NCBI RefSeq assembly: GCF_035222275.1
Contig: NC_085882.1
Coordinates: 3,665,501 to 3,729,500, forward strand
Source of the DNA: Podospora bellae-mahoneyi
Taxonomy: Eukaryota; Ascomycota; Sordariomycetes; Sordariales; Podosporaceae
Direction of reading: 5' to 3'
DNA: 64,000 bases
Shown: one piece after another, positions 32,740 to 41,259 of the stretch
Layout of the letters: each line of letters starts with the position of its first letter
How positions within the stretch are numbered: position 1 is the stretch's first letter
The notes under the pieces: generated by a model
Database searches by the model: none
Told to the model about the DNA's origin: nothing
The model's input: only the letters and a program-made list of their open reading frames with translations
Program-made: the position numbers and the translations under genes

Positions 32740-33741
32740 ATGCACCTTCACCACCTCGCCCTCCTCGGGGCCATCCCCCTATCACTGGCTGACCCATCCC
32801 CGTCAACCCCCTCCATCACCGAGCTCTTCGCCTACCCCCCCACAAACCCCATCTTCCTCGAAAACCTCCTCCCCCTCCCGGACTCCCGCCTCTTACTCTC
32901 CTCCTTCTCCCCCTCCCTCCTTCTGTTCTCTCCCAACTCCCCCACAACCCCAACCGCCCTCACCCCCTTCCCAAACTGCACCTCCTACACAGGCCTAACC
33001 TCCCTCTCCCCCACCACCTACGCCGTCACAGGCGGCGTCATGGCCGGCCTCGGTTTCGACCCCACCACAACCGCCCTCCACATCTTCTCCCTCCCCCCCA
33101 ACTCCATCACCCCCACCCTCCTGAACTCCATCCCCCTCAACCACCCCCTCCCCAACGGCCTGCTCGCCCTCCCTTCCAACAAAAGCATCATCCTCTCGGC
33201 CGACTCCCTCACCGGCTCCATCCTCCGAATCGACACAACAACCAACACCGTCACCACAATCCTCCAATCCCCCCAGCTCCTCGGCGGCACAGTCTTCCCC
33301 CTCGGCATCAACGGCCTCGCCGCCCGGCCCCTGTTCGACGGATACCTCTACTTTACCGTTTCCGGCCAGGGGTATTTCGGGAGGATCAAACTCTCCAACC
33401 AGGGGTACATCCCCTCGGGCAGCCAAATCCAAGTGCTGGCCCAGATTCAGGACCCCGGGTGGGTCAACGCGTTTGACGATCTCGATTTCGACCACACCGG
33501 CAAGAGCGCCTACATTGCCTGGCAGAGGGGGAGGGTCGTCAAGGTTACTCAGGCCGCATGGGGACAGCAGTGGACGCAGGAGGCTATCGTCAATGGGACC
33601 GAGGATGTGACTCTGAAGGGTGTTACGGCGGTGAAATTCGCGAAGGGCTGGTCGGGGAGGAAGGTCTTGTTTGCTACCACCGGGGGACTGGAGGGGGAGA
33701 ATGATCAGGTGGGAGGGCAGGTGGTGAGGATTGATCTCTAG
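32740..33741 (+). CDS. Secreted six-bladed beta-propeller (SMP-30/NHL-like)
   Basis: A 333-residue intronless protein. The start MHLHHLALLGAIPLSLADPS is a signal peptide. The rest is a run of about six beta-sheet repeats, with turns such as FLENLLPLPDSRLLLSS, NGLLALPSNKSIILSADS, GINGLAARPLFDGYLYFTVS and WVNAFDDLDFDHTGKSAYIAW. This matches fungal SMP-30/gluconolactonase-like or NHL-like propellers. Asn-X-Ser/Thr sites are visible. Whether it is a lactonase or a binding protein cannot be told; I cannot identify a full set of metal-binding residues. The C-rich codon choice in the first half differs from the second half, which is common in strongly expressed fungal genes. Confidence 0.78.
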   Translation: MHLHHLALLGAIPLSLADPSPSTPSITELFAYPPTNPIFLENLLPLPDSRLLLSSFSPSLLLFSPNSPTTPTALTPFPNCTSYTGLTSLSPTTYAVTGGVMAGLGFDPTTTALHIFSLPPNSITPTLLNSIPLNHPLPNGLLALPSNKSIILSADSLTGSILRIDTTTNTVTTILQSPQLLGGTVFPLGINGLAARPLFDGYLYFTVSGQGYFGRIKLSNQGYIPSGSQIQVLAQIQDPGWVNAFDDLDFDHTGKSAYIAWQRGRVVKVTQAAWGQQWTQEAIVNGTEDVTLKGVTAVKFAKGWSGRKVLFATTGGLEGENDQVGGQVVRIDL

Positions 33742-33983
33742 GGCTGCCGACGGCAAAGAACGATAGAAACAGAGGGACAAAGTCAGAAATAATGCATGTT
33801 GCCACAAATCCTCTACCACCATGACCAGATATATATATATATATCTGCGTATATATGCCCCCTTTGATCCTTCTAATGCCACCATTAACAAGTATGCGCC
33901 TCCCATGACGGCTAAATGATACCAAACGGCCAACTCCAGACCTACCCAACCGTGTACAGTGCACATTATTCATCGCCTGACTC
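33742..33983. other. Short convergent 3' region with (TA)n
   Basis: 242 nt between the stops of the propeller gene and the large minus-strand gene. It has a (TA)n run near 33828-33845. Confidence 0.55.
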
Positions 33984-36900
33984 CTATATCCTTCCCCCGT
34001 CCAGCACTTCCCTCCCGAGGATCTCAACCTCGCCCGTCTCCCCTGTCCTTCTCCTTTCCACGACCCATCGTTTTCCCTCATCACCGTCAGCCATCGTGTA
34101 AGAAATGCTATCAGCCGACCCCTTGTGTCGATGCCCCATGACCGGCCGTTGCCTTTCCCCTTCACCATCAACAAAGCCCTCTGTCCCTGTGCTCCTTTCC
34201 CCCGGCCCCTTCTCCCCCGCAGAACCATGAACATTAACCCCCTCAACAACCGGCAAAGCAGGCGCCAACCCCCTCCCGGTAACCGTCCTCTCCTCCTGCT
34301 CCTCCTCCTCCCCATCCTCCAGCACGGGCGAGCAAGCAAACGCGCTCCCGCTCCCGGCGGCAATACCCGGACTAGGCACCAAGACTGGCAACTGCACCCC
34401 CGGCGGCGGGGCAAACATGCCCATGCCCATGCCCATGCCCATCCCCATCCCCATCCCCACCGGCATCCCCATCATACCCATCTGATTGACATCCATACCT
34501 CCAATCTCCGGCGGCCGCTGCGGCAAAGGCGACACCACCGCCCCATTGACCCCATTAGCCCCCTGGTTATTGTTCCCAAAACCACCCGCAGTAAAAGCAG
34601 CCATCTGTGGCGCCGGACACGACGTCCCCTCCCCTCCCCCCTCCCCAACATCAGAACTACTCCAAACCGAAAAGGCACTCCCCTTCCTACCGTGACCTAT
34701 CGATCCGGCGTGCAGGTGCCCACCGAACGGTGACTCCGACGGTCCCCTCTCCGACTTTGGACTCCCCTCCCTCGAGCTGACTTGTGAGCCCCCGCCGCCG
34801 GCACCAAACGCCCGGTTTCTCGCCTTCATGTAAGCAGCCACACTCAGCGAATTCTCGTCGTCCCCCAGCAGCGCCAGCTGCGCCAGACCCGGACTGTTGA
34901 TCGTGAGCGAGTTTCTTCCCGTGTCGCTCCCTATCGCGGGGGGGAGCGTCAGGGACATGATCGAGTTACGGTTCGAGTATTCTGACCGCTCCGTGATGGG
35001 CGTCAAGTTTGGTTCTCGGCAGACGATACGCCCGCTCTTGCTGCGGCCTAACCCCCCAGCCGGGCCAAAATACCCGCCGTTGGCATAAGAAAACAAATTC
35101 TCGGCACTGAGGTCGGCCTGGTGGCCGTTGGGATTGTTGCCGCTGCTGCTGTTGTTATGCCCGTAGCCCCCTTGCGGCATGGGGGCAGAGTAAAAGCCAA
35201 ACTCTTGGCCATACCACCCGTCCGAGTCGTTGGCGAGCGCCTCGGCATTGGCTTCGGCAATGATGGCATCGTCGTCAAAGTCGTAGTCGTCTTGGTAGCC
35301 GCCGCCATAGTCGTCATAGTCCTTCTCGTAGTCATCAAAGCTGACCTCTTTTTCGTAGTCGTCCAGGATTGTGTCGAGGTTGTTGGCTGACTCGGCCGAG
35401 TCACTTGGAGATGTGACGGTGAGCTCAGCTTCGGGTGTTGGTGACGAGTTGCGACGAAATTTCCCCGAGGCCGCAGCCTTCTGAGCGGCTTCGGCGAGGG
35501 CAGCTTGGTATGCCAGGTCTTGGCCCGGGAAAGGCGACATTTCTGGTGGCTGAGGAGCCAGTTGGAACGCGGGTAATGGTTCCGCAGCTACCTTGTGTTC
35601 GGACTCAACGACCGGCTGCTGAGCCGCGGCGCTGATGGAGGTGTGGCCAGTGGACGCCGCAGCCCCTGAAGCCGCTGACGGATCCGATGTCGTGTCAGAG
35701 CTGCGGTTGGAAGCCCGAAGCTGCGCAGCACGCATGGCTTCCTGGGCTTGCGCAAAGGCACCAGGTATTGGACGCCCGTATTTGTCTGTATCGTTATTGT
35801 CAAAGATGGACTCGTCAATGACAAATCCATCACCGGTAAAGTCCAGCTCATCAGCCAGCCCGTCGTCAAAGTAAATGTCATCGTCAAGCCTCCTCCTCTC
35901 CGGTGCTGGGTTCGGAGCGATTTCGGCTTCGGGCACAAGTTCGGGTTGAGACTCCGGCACAGATTCGAGCGCAGGTTCCGGGACAGCCTCAGGGGCGGAT
36001 TCAACAATCGACAGGCTGGTGGGCCGATGAGTAGGCTGTTCCAACGTCGCATCTCCAGGCTCATCCCCTGGCTGAATGCTCAACCCGTCCATGGCCTCCT
36101 CCAACTTTGGCAAGGTCGAAGGGTCCGGAAAGGCGGGCGTTAGCAGACCTGGTGTCGTGTCCTTCGTCATGGCGTAGCCAATAACTGTCCCATTGGCATC
36201 TCGTGGAGTCGGCAGAAGCATCCCTGCCGGGCTATGAGGGCTGGCCACCGCCGAGGCTGGGTTCGAGCGCTGAAAGACAAATCCAGCAAAGTTCTCCTGG
36301 TCATTGTCCGGATCGCCAGCGGCTTCGGGGTCCTCTTCTTCTTCTTCAATGTCGTAATCCATACTCACACACGGTATGTCCTCTTCGAACCCGTCATCGT
36401 CCATCATGGCGTCATAGTCAAAATCCTCGTCAAAGTCATCGAATCGCGAGTCGCGCTGGCCCAGTCCTATATCGTCAGCGGGCTTCTTCTCCTGTTCACG
36501 CATACGATGGCGCTCTTCCAAAAGCTTTTCCTGTTTGGCAGCTCCAATCATGTCAAAACTGAACCTCGACGAGGTGCTCTTCATGTGTTTTGGAATGGCA
36601 GACCGCACCGAGCTCTTCATGGAGAGCTTGGAGATGGAAAACGAGCGTGAGGCGGTGGTCCTGACCGATGCTTTCGAGTCCAATGGAGCACCAGCACCGA
36701 TGGTAGTGGCCGCCGATGTGGCCGACGACGAAGTCCGGGTGGACATGGCAGGCTCATCTTTGGGAGGTACGGGTGGCACTGCTTCCTCAGAAGCTGGAGG
36801 GAGCGTCCAGCCCCCATCAGCACTGCGCGTGCTTTCCGGGATGACCTCCTCTTGAAGGCGGTGACCGACATCACCAGGATCTGTGCGCGCACCCGGCGTG

Positions 36901-37709
36901 TCCGCAATCGCGGGCGTTTCTACCTGTGAAGCTGTGGTCGAAGCACTTAAAGCACCTTCGGTACTAGGGGTTACTCTTTTCGGGCGTGGGGCGCTGAAAT
37001 CGTGGATTCTGGTGCCCCTGATGCTCACTTCTGGTGTTGGCGTCTTCACCACCGCTTGTGACTCTGGTGGCTGATTGCTTGTTTTTCTCCTCAGCAATAA
37101 TGATGACATGGAATTTCGCAAAAATGGTAGACTCTTCCTCCCCTTGGGAGCAGGTTCCGAAGGCGCTCCCGACGGCTGTGTAAGAGCGGTGTCACTAGAC
37201 CCGCGGGCCCCGGACGGCCGAGCAGAGGATCCTCCTGATCCCAGCTGAAGATCTGTCGGAGCAAAGAAGGATGACGATTTGGAAGACTTGGACGGTTTGA
37301 CGGCTGTCAGAGCTGGCCGGGCAGCAAGACCGGTGTTGATGGGCGGCGGCGGGGCCTTGGTTCTCGAGAATCGTTTTTCCGGCAGCGAGGTAGCCAAAGA
37401 CGACTGAGCATTATCCGGTGCCGTCGACTCCTGCATGGTCCTCCTAAGCTGATGCAGGGCTACTCCGCCCAAGAATCCGGTGCTGTTTCCATCGAAGGCT
37501 GAGCGAGCGGGAGGCGACTGGGTGCTGTTGTCGACAGGTGTGCGACCGAGGTCGGGGTCGGCCGAGGAGACTCGCGCAAGCGGCTGTAGGGTGTTGTTGT
37601 CAGCGTCATGGTGGTGGCCAGCAGCGGCTTCCCATGTCACAATCTGGTCGGGGGTGGGCTCGGAGGGGTTGGACGGGGCTCGTCGGTGGAATCGCAGGTG
37701 TGACAGCAT
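33984..37709 (-). CDS. Large low-complexity protein of unknown function
   Basis: A single open frame of 1,241 residues begins MLSHLRFHRRAPSNPSEP. It is mostly Ser/Pro/Thr/Ala-rich and probably disordered. There is no signal peptide or membrane span. Islands of order-like sequence occur: KRFSRTKAPPPPINTGLAARP near residue 115, a Phe/Asp block (SRFDDFDEDFDYDAMMDDDGFEED) around residue 420 that is followed by an EEEEED stretch, FAGFVFQRSNPASA, and GYAMTKDTTPGLLTPAF. A second acidic-aromatic block (DDYEKDYDDYGGGYQDDYDF) lies near residue 785. Near the C-terminus a Met-Gly repeat (about ten units) is encoded by a CCCATG-type hexanucleotide. I recall similar large conserved-but-unnamed proteins in Sordariomycetes and infer a scaffold or signalling role only weakly. 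The long uninterrupted frame and conserved-looking blocks make it a real gene. Confidence 0.8.
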   Translation of the reverse strand: MLSHLRFHRRAPSNPSEPTPDQIVTWEAAAGHHHDADNNTLQPLARVSSADPDLGRTPVDNSTQSPPARSAFDGNSTGFLGGVALHQLRRTMQESTAPDNAQSSLATSLPEKRFSRTKAPPPPINTGLAARPALTAVKPSKSSKSSSFFAPTDLQLGSGGSSARPSGARGSSDTALTQPSGAPSEPAPKGRKSLPFLRNSMSSLLLRRKTSNQPPESQAVVKTPTPEVSIRGTRIHDFSAPRPKRVTPSTEGALSASTTASQVETPAIADTPGARTDPGDVGHRLQEEVIPESTRSADGGWTLPPASEEAVPPVPPKDEPAMSTRTSSSATSAATTIGAGAPLDSKASVRTTASRSFSISKLSMKSSVRSAIPKHMKSTSSRFSFDMIGAAKQEKLLEERHRMREQEKKPADDIGLGQRDSRFDDFDEDFDYDAMMDDDGFEEDIPCVSMDYDIEEEEEDPEAAGDPDNDQENFAGFVFQRSNPASAVASPHSPAGMLLPTPRDANGTVIGYAMTKDTTPGLLTPAFPDPSTLPKLEEAMDGLSIQPGDEPGDATLEQPTHRPTSLSIVESAPEAVPEPALESVPESQPELVPEAEIAPNPAPERRRLDDDIYFDDGLADELDFTGDGFVIDESIFDNNDTDKYGRPIPGAFAQAQEAMRAAQLRASNRSSDTTSDPSAASGAAASTGHTSISAAAQQPVVESEHKVAAEPLPAFQLAPQPPEMSPFPGQDLAYQAALAEAAQKAAASGKFRRNSSPTPEAELTVTSPSDSAESANNLDTILDDYEKEVSFDDYEKDYDDYGGGYQDDYDFDDDAIIAEANAEALANDSDGWYGQEFGFYSAPMPQGGYGHNNSSSGNNPNGHQADLSAENLFSYANGGYFGPAGGLGRSKSGRIVCREPNLTPITERSEYSNRNSIMSLTLPPAIGSDTGRNSLTINSPGLAQLALLGDDENSLSVAAYMKARNRAFGAGGGGSQVSSREGSPKSERGPSESPFGGHLHAGSIGHGRKGSAFSVWSSSDVGEGGGEGTSCPAPQMAAFTAGGFGNNNQGANGVNGAVVSPLPQRPPEIGGMDVNQMGMMGMPVGMGMGMGMGMGMGMFAPPPGVQLPVLVPSPGIAAGSGSAFACSPVLEDGEEEEQEERTVTGRGLAPALPVVEGVNVHGSAGEKGPGERSTGTEGFVDGEGERQRPVMGHRHKGSADSISYTMADGDEGKRWVVERRRTGETGEVEILGREVLDGGRI
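34413..34476. repeat. CCCATG/CCCATC hexanucleotide array
   Basis: About ten units; on the minus strand they encode a (Met-Gly)n stretch near the C-terminus of the large protein. Confidence 0.85.
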
Positions 37710-38159
37710 TTTCTACTTCTTCAAGACACAACAAGACCTGGCAAAGCAGGCGGGGGTCTAAAACATTGAATCGCGACAGCGTAACGCGATCCCAGCTCGG
37801 ATCGCGGACTGGTGGAGGGAGGGGGGTATCGTGTATCGTGGGTGGCGCCACTGTAGGAGAGAGACAGTGTTTGACGTTGGAACTTGTGTATGTATACAAT
37901 TCAACACATTTGAGAGAAAAAGAAGCGAGCGACAGGCGAATTGAAGAACAAGAAGAAGAAGAAGGAAGATCAGTTTTGGTGAAGATGGGTTGATGCAACG
38001 GAACAAATTCATGGAATCCTTGGCGGTCCACTTGGTAGTATCTGTCAACGGCCGAGGGGTCAGTGCGTTTAGTGGGTTGGTGGGGGGGACTTTGTTATCA
38101 ACCACGGCTTCTGTCGAGTGCTATGGTAGGTAGGTATCTCCCTATCATTCATGGGTGGT
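37710..38159. other. Spacer upstream of the large gene
   Basis: Promoter side of the large minus-strand gene, up to the beginning of the transporter relic. It contains a GAAGAAGAAG run near 37948-37968. No gene is seen. Confidence 0.45.
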
Positions 38160-39021
38160 ACTGACACAGCACACCTTGAGCTTTGGAGCTCTCTGCCAAG
38201 CTCCAGGGCATCAGATACGGAGCTCAACAGAGCGGTTCATCCCAAGATACAAGTCCGGACTAAAGACGAACAAGGAGTTTTATCTCGCGGTGGGGATGCA
38301 GCTTATGCAGCAGATGAGGGGGGTTAATATTGTGACTTGTTATGCGCCGACGCTGTACAAGACTGGGTTAGGGATGAGCGAGGAAAAGGCCTTGCTGCTA
38401 GGGGGTTTACGCAGGCGTGGTATGTCTTGGCTTCTTTTGTCACTTGGGTATGCTATCGACAGAGTTGGGAGAAGGAAACTGTTGATGAGCATGGCGTTTG
38501 GAATGGGAGTGGTTTTGGTCGGGGAGGGGCATTAGCAACAGCAGCGGATTCACATCTAGGACGATCACGACAAGTGGCTTGGCTGTTTCTATTTGAACGG
38601 TGCTTTACCTGTGGATGGATGGCCTGCGTGTGGGTGTGCTCTCCGGAAATTCTACCGTTGAGCATCAGAGCCAAGGGTTCGACGTGGGCGGCGGCGGCCG
38701 ACTTTATGGGGAATTGGATCGTGGCAGAGGTGACACCGGTTGGGATCGCTAACGATGGGCTGGACGTTTCCATCTGACACGGGCGGGGGTTCAACGCGGT
38801 CAAGGGCATTGTTATCTGGCTGTTTTACCCCGAGACGGGAGGACATGCCGCTGGAGGCCGTTGATCTTGTTTTTACTGGTCCGGCTCAGCGTGTCACGAC
38901 CGAGGACAGCGATGCGTGGTTCGGCAGGCTGCAGTGGGACAGGGTGAGGGTAGCTGAGGAAGCTGTCAGGGTCATTAGACTCAACAGAGAATGGGAGAGA
39001 CAGCCTCTCCTGTCCTCTTGA
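38160..39021 (+). pseudogene. Relic of an MFS sugar transporter
   Basis: Pieces of one sugar-porter protein appear in order but in different frames. First, from about 38230, KTNKEFYLAVGMQLMQQMRGVNIVTCYAP is seen (split: QLMQQMRGVN is the family QQxxGxN block), followed by AIDRVGRRKLLM, the loop-type D-R-x-G-R-R motif. Next, from about 38620, GWMACVWVCSPEILPLSIRAKG is the PESR-type loop. Then WLFYPETGGHAA is the PETKG motif, in a third frame. The first half of the transporter (helices 1-6) is not found, and at least two frame changes and no start are seen. A decayed host gene or a copy that has lost its front; no sign of a mobile element next to it. Confidence 0.8.
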
Positions 39022-39528
39022 GTGTGTATCTCTCGAGACCCGGATGAGCTGTCAGTCTCAAAAGACCAGACGAACTCCTTGACTCTCCAAACATGAAACA
39101 CGCCCGAACGGGAATAGCGGCACACACCCCACGAAGCTTGGCACAGGCTAAAAGACAACGTCACAGGCCAGTCCCGGTCTCGTGTGGGTGTGTGGTGTGT
39201 AAGTGCCGTTCCAAGAATTTGACCCAAAGGGAAGAGGGAAGACGGGAGAAAAGAGGTCGTCATTTTTGCCTCTTTCTCCCTGTCTTTCGAGTTACTCAAA
39301 AGCAAGCTTCTGCTCTTGTTATTATCTGTGTCCTCGTCGCACCCGAAGTTGCGCACAACCGCTGCGGACCACACCACAATGCCCCACCTTCTTGCCTCTG
39401 TGCGTTGAGCATTCTCGTATCGCTTCTGCTTCCACTTGATCGGCCATCATCTTTTTCGATTCGATACCACTTTCTTTTTCTTTTTTCGACTACTGTTTTT
39501 GCTCTTTCTTCTACAGAGGCCGCAAAAC
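39022..39528. other. Spacer, promoter of the double-psi barrel gene
   Basis: About 500 nt with pyrimidine-rich runs (39430-39510) typical of fungal leaders. No other gene is seen. Confidence 0.5.
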
Positions 39529-40350
39529 ATGGCCGACCAACCAGTAGCCCCCGCCCGAGCCAGCACCCTCGAGATGGAACGAATCCGCTACGACCCCGAA
39601 TGGGAGATCCCCACCAACTACCCTCCTCGCAACAAGCCCGAGAACCCCCTCCTCGCAAAGATCAAGTCGACCTTTACCACCACCACTCCCTCAACCCTCC
39701 GGCCACCAGCAGCATCAACACCAGCCGTCGTCAACATCGACTCAAAAGAAACCTCCCTCCCCCCATCCACCTCCCACTCGGCCAACGGCGTCCCCCTTCC
39801 GCCGGGTAAACAACACCCCGGCCTCCTAAACAGGTACCTCCCTCCAGAAAAGCGCTGGTTTGGTCATCTCACCCGCCGTGCCTTCCTCCTGCTCCTCCTC
39901 GCCATCCTTTTCATCCTGGCCCTCGCCCTTGGTCTAGGCCTCGGCTTAGGTCTCCGACACCGTCAGTCCAAATCCATCCCCCTCCCCTGGACCTCGGCCG
40001 GAAAGGGGGTACAAACCGGCTCCCTGACCTTTTACGACCCCTCCTCTGTCGCCGGAGCATGCGGGTGGTACAGCTCCGGTAACGACTCTGTTGTTGCTGT
40101 TTCGCATGTTCTGTTCGATGCTGGGTTGGATGCCTCGGGGACGAAAAACTCGAATGGGAACGTGCTCTGTGGACGGATGATACGAGTTTGGGAGGAGGGA
40201 AAGGAGGGGGATAAGAAGGTGGTGGAGGTTGTGGATCGGTGTACCGGTTGTGAGGTTAGGGATTTGGATTTGGGGGATGGGGTTTTTGGGGAGGTTACCG
40301 GGCAGGCGCAGGATAGGGGGCGGGTGAGGGGGGCTTGGGAGTGGGTTTAA
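39529..40350 (+). CDS. Membrane-anchored RlpA-like double-psi beta-barrel protein
   Basis: One exon of 273 residues. The start is ATGGCC in good context. A Pro/Thr-rich cytosolic N-terminus of about 120 residues is followed by one membrane span (AFLLLLLAILFILALALGLG, near 124-146) and short basic RHRQSK. The outside part is a double-psi beta-barrel of the RlpA/barwin/expansin type: GSLTFYDP, GACGWYSSGNDSVVAVSH, NGNVLCGRMIRV, then VVEVVDRCTGCEVRDLDLG, ending in GRVRGAWEWV. Two Cys pairs are typical of the fungal version. The domain is usually secreted; here it is fixed in the membrane as a type II protein, which suggests a wall-facing job, perhaps binding or loosening polysaccharide. The function is not established. 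The Asp in VDRC is present, as in RlpA. Confidence 0.85.
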   Translation: MADQPVAPARASTLEMERIRYDPEWEIPTNYPPRNKPENPLLAKIKSTFTTTTPSTLRPPAASTPAVVNIDSKETSLPPSTSHSANGVPLPPGKQHPGLLNRYLPPEKRWFGHLTRRAFLLLLLAILFILALALGLGLGLGLRHRQSKSIPLPWTSAGKGVQTGSLTFYDPSSVAGACGWYSSGNDSVVAVSHVLFDAGLDASGTKNSNGNVLCGRMIRVWEEGKEGDKKVVEVVDRCTGCEVRDLDLGDGVFGEVTGQAQDRGRVRGAWEWV

Positions 40351-40813
40351 CCTTTTTTTGATCCTCTCTTATTCTTCCTTCTGTTCTTGTGTTGGTGGAG
40401 TATGGAGTTTTGGAGGGGAGGGGGATGATGGATGGGTTGGTTTATTGGGACAGCGTATTTCTTTTTTTTCTTTTGTTTGTTTTTTTGCTATGTAATAACA
40501 CTAAGGACTGGATTGGCAAGGGGTACTTCGGGGAGAAAATCAATGGACAGCACACAAGGGAAACAGGACTTGGAAGGTATGGGAAATGATACCGCACACG
40601 GGTTGGCGATGGGAAGAAAAGAGCAGGTTGCAATGGTCGCCTACATAAGGCAGTCGACGGACAGTTCTAGCGGCTGCTGAATATATCATTTACGCTCTGG
40701 CAGCAATGTGACTTTTGGCAGAAGTGTGAAATGCGTTAATGTGTCAATGCGGTAATTGACTGTCCTAGGAACCTGGCTTCTCTTTACCACGGACATAATT
40801 CCTCCCTTTTCCA
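40351..40813. other. Gene-free spacer left of the MITE-like element
   Basis: Contains the 3' untranslated region of the double-psi barrel gene. Nothing else is recognisable. Confidence 0.5.
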
Positions 40814-40835
40814 TTCATGAAGAGAGAACTTTTAC
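40814..40835. repeat. Left terminal inverted repeat
   Basis: TTCATGAAGAGAGAAC at 40814-40829 is an exact inverted match to 41244-41259; the similarity runs on, with mismatches, into ACGGAACCCC. Confidence 0.85.
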
Positions 40836-41047
40836 GGAACCCCTTACTCATTGATCAGTGCCTCCCTCCCTCCCTATTTACTTACCTCTCCTATTAAATA
40901 GCAGAAGGCTTTAAAAGAAAAATAATAAGCGTTTACATTATTTTTAAAGGCCTTTAAAAATCTTTTACAGCCCTTAAACTGTATTTTAAGCCTTTTTAAC
41001 TATCTTTTAAGACCTCTTAATTAAGTTTTCTTTCAACTTTCTTCAAT

Positions 41048-41120
41048 TATGTTTTAACGTCTTTTAACTATGTTTTAACGTCCTTTAACTATCTTTCAAC
41101 GTCTTTTAACTATATTTTGG
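41048..41120. repeat. Tandem A/T-tract array in the element core
   Basis: About three copies of a 21-nt double unit, TTTTAACGTC then TTTTAACTATG, so TTTAA tracts recur every 10-11 nt, one turn of the helix. Confidence 0.75.
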
Positions 41121-41229
41121 AGCTTATTAAATACCTTTTATCCCTTAAATAGTCATGCTTCGCAATATAGTCAAATTCTATATCAAGGGAGGGAGGGGGG
41201 AGGGGGGAGTGTGTTGGTAAGTTAAATAG

Positions 41230-41259
41230 GGGGCTCCGTATAGGTTCTCTCTTCATGAA
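41230..41259. repeat. Right terminal inverted repeat
   Basis: GTTCTCTCTTCATGAA at 41244-41259, preceded by GGGGGCTCCGTATAG, mirrors the left end. Confidence 0.85.

Larger units (their letters stand above)
40814..41259. mobile_element. Non-autonomous hAT-like DNA element (MITE-like)
   Basis: A 446-bp AT-rich block sits between two copies of TTCATGAA. Just inside each, GAGAGAAC is followed by a partly matching run, so the two ends are inverted repeats of about 22 nt with three mismatches (left GAGAGAACTTTTACGGAACC; right, reversed, GAGAGAACCTATACGGAGCC). TTCATGAA can be read as an 8-bp target duplication. It fits the nTnnnnAn pattern of hAT insertions, giving a 430-bp element, or else it is the palindromic tip of the inverted repeat. 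Both subterminal parts also carry CCTCCCTCCC runs and the word CTATTTA(A)CTTACC. The core has no open frame of note, so it would need a transposase made elsewhere. The family is not named; the age is modest, judging from well-matched ends. Confidence 0.72.

Noticed and set aside
32995-33966. 323-codon open frame antisense to the propeller gene
   Set aside because: Glycine/glutamate-rich shadow of the C-rich coding strand; the plus strand has the signal peptide and propeller repeats.
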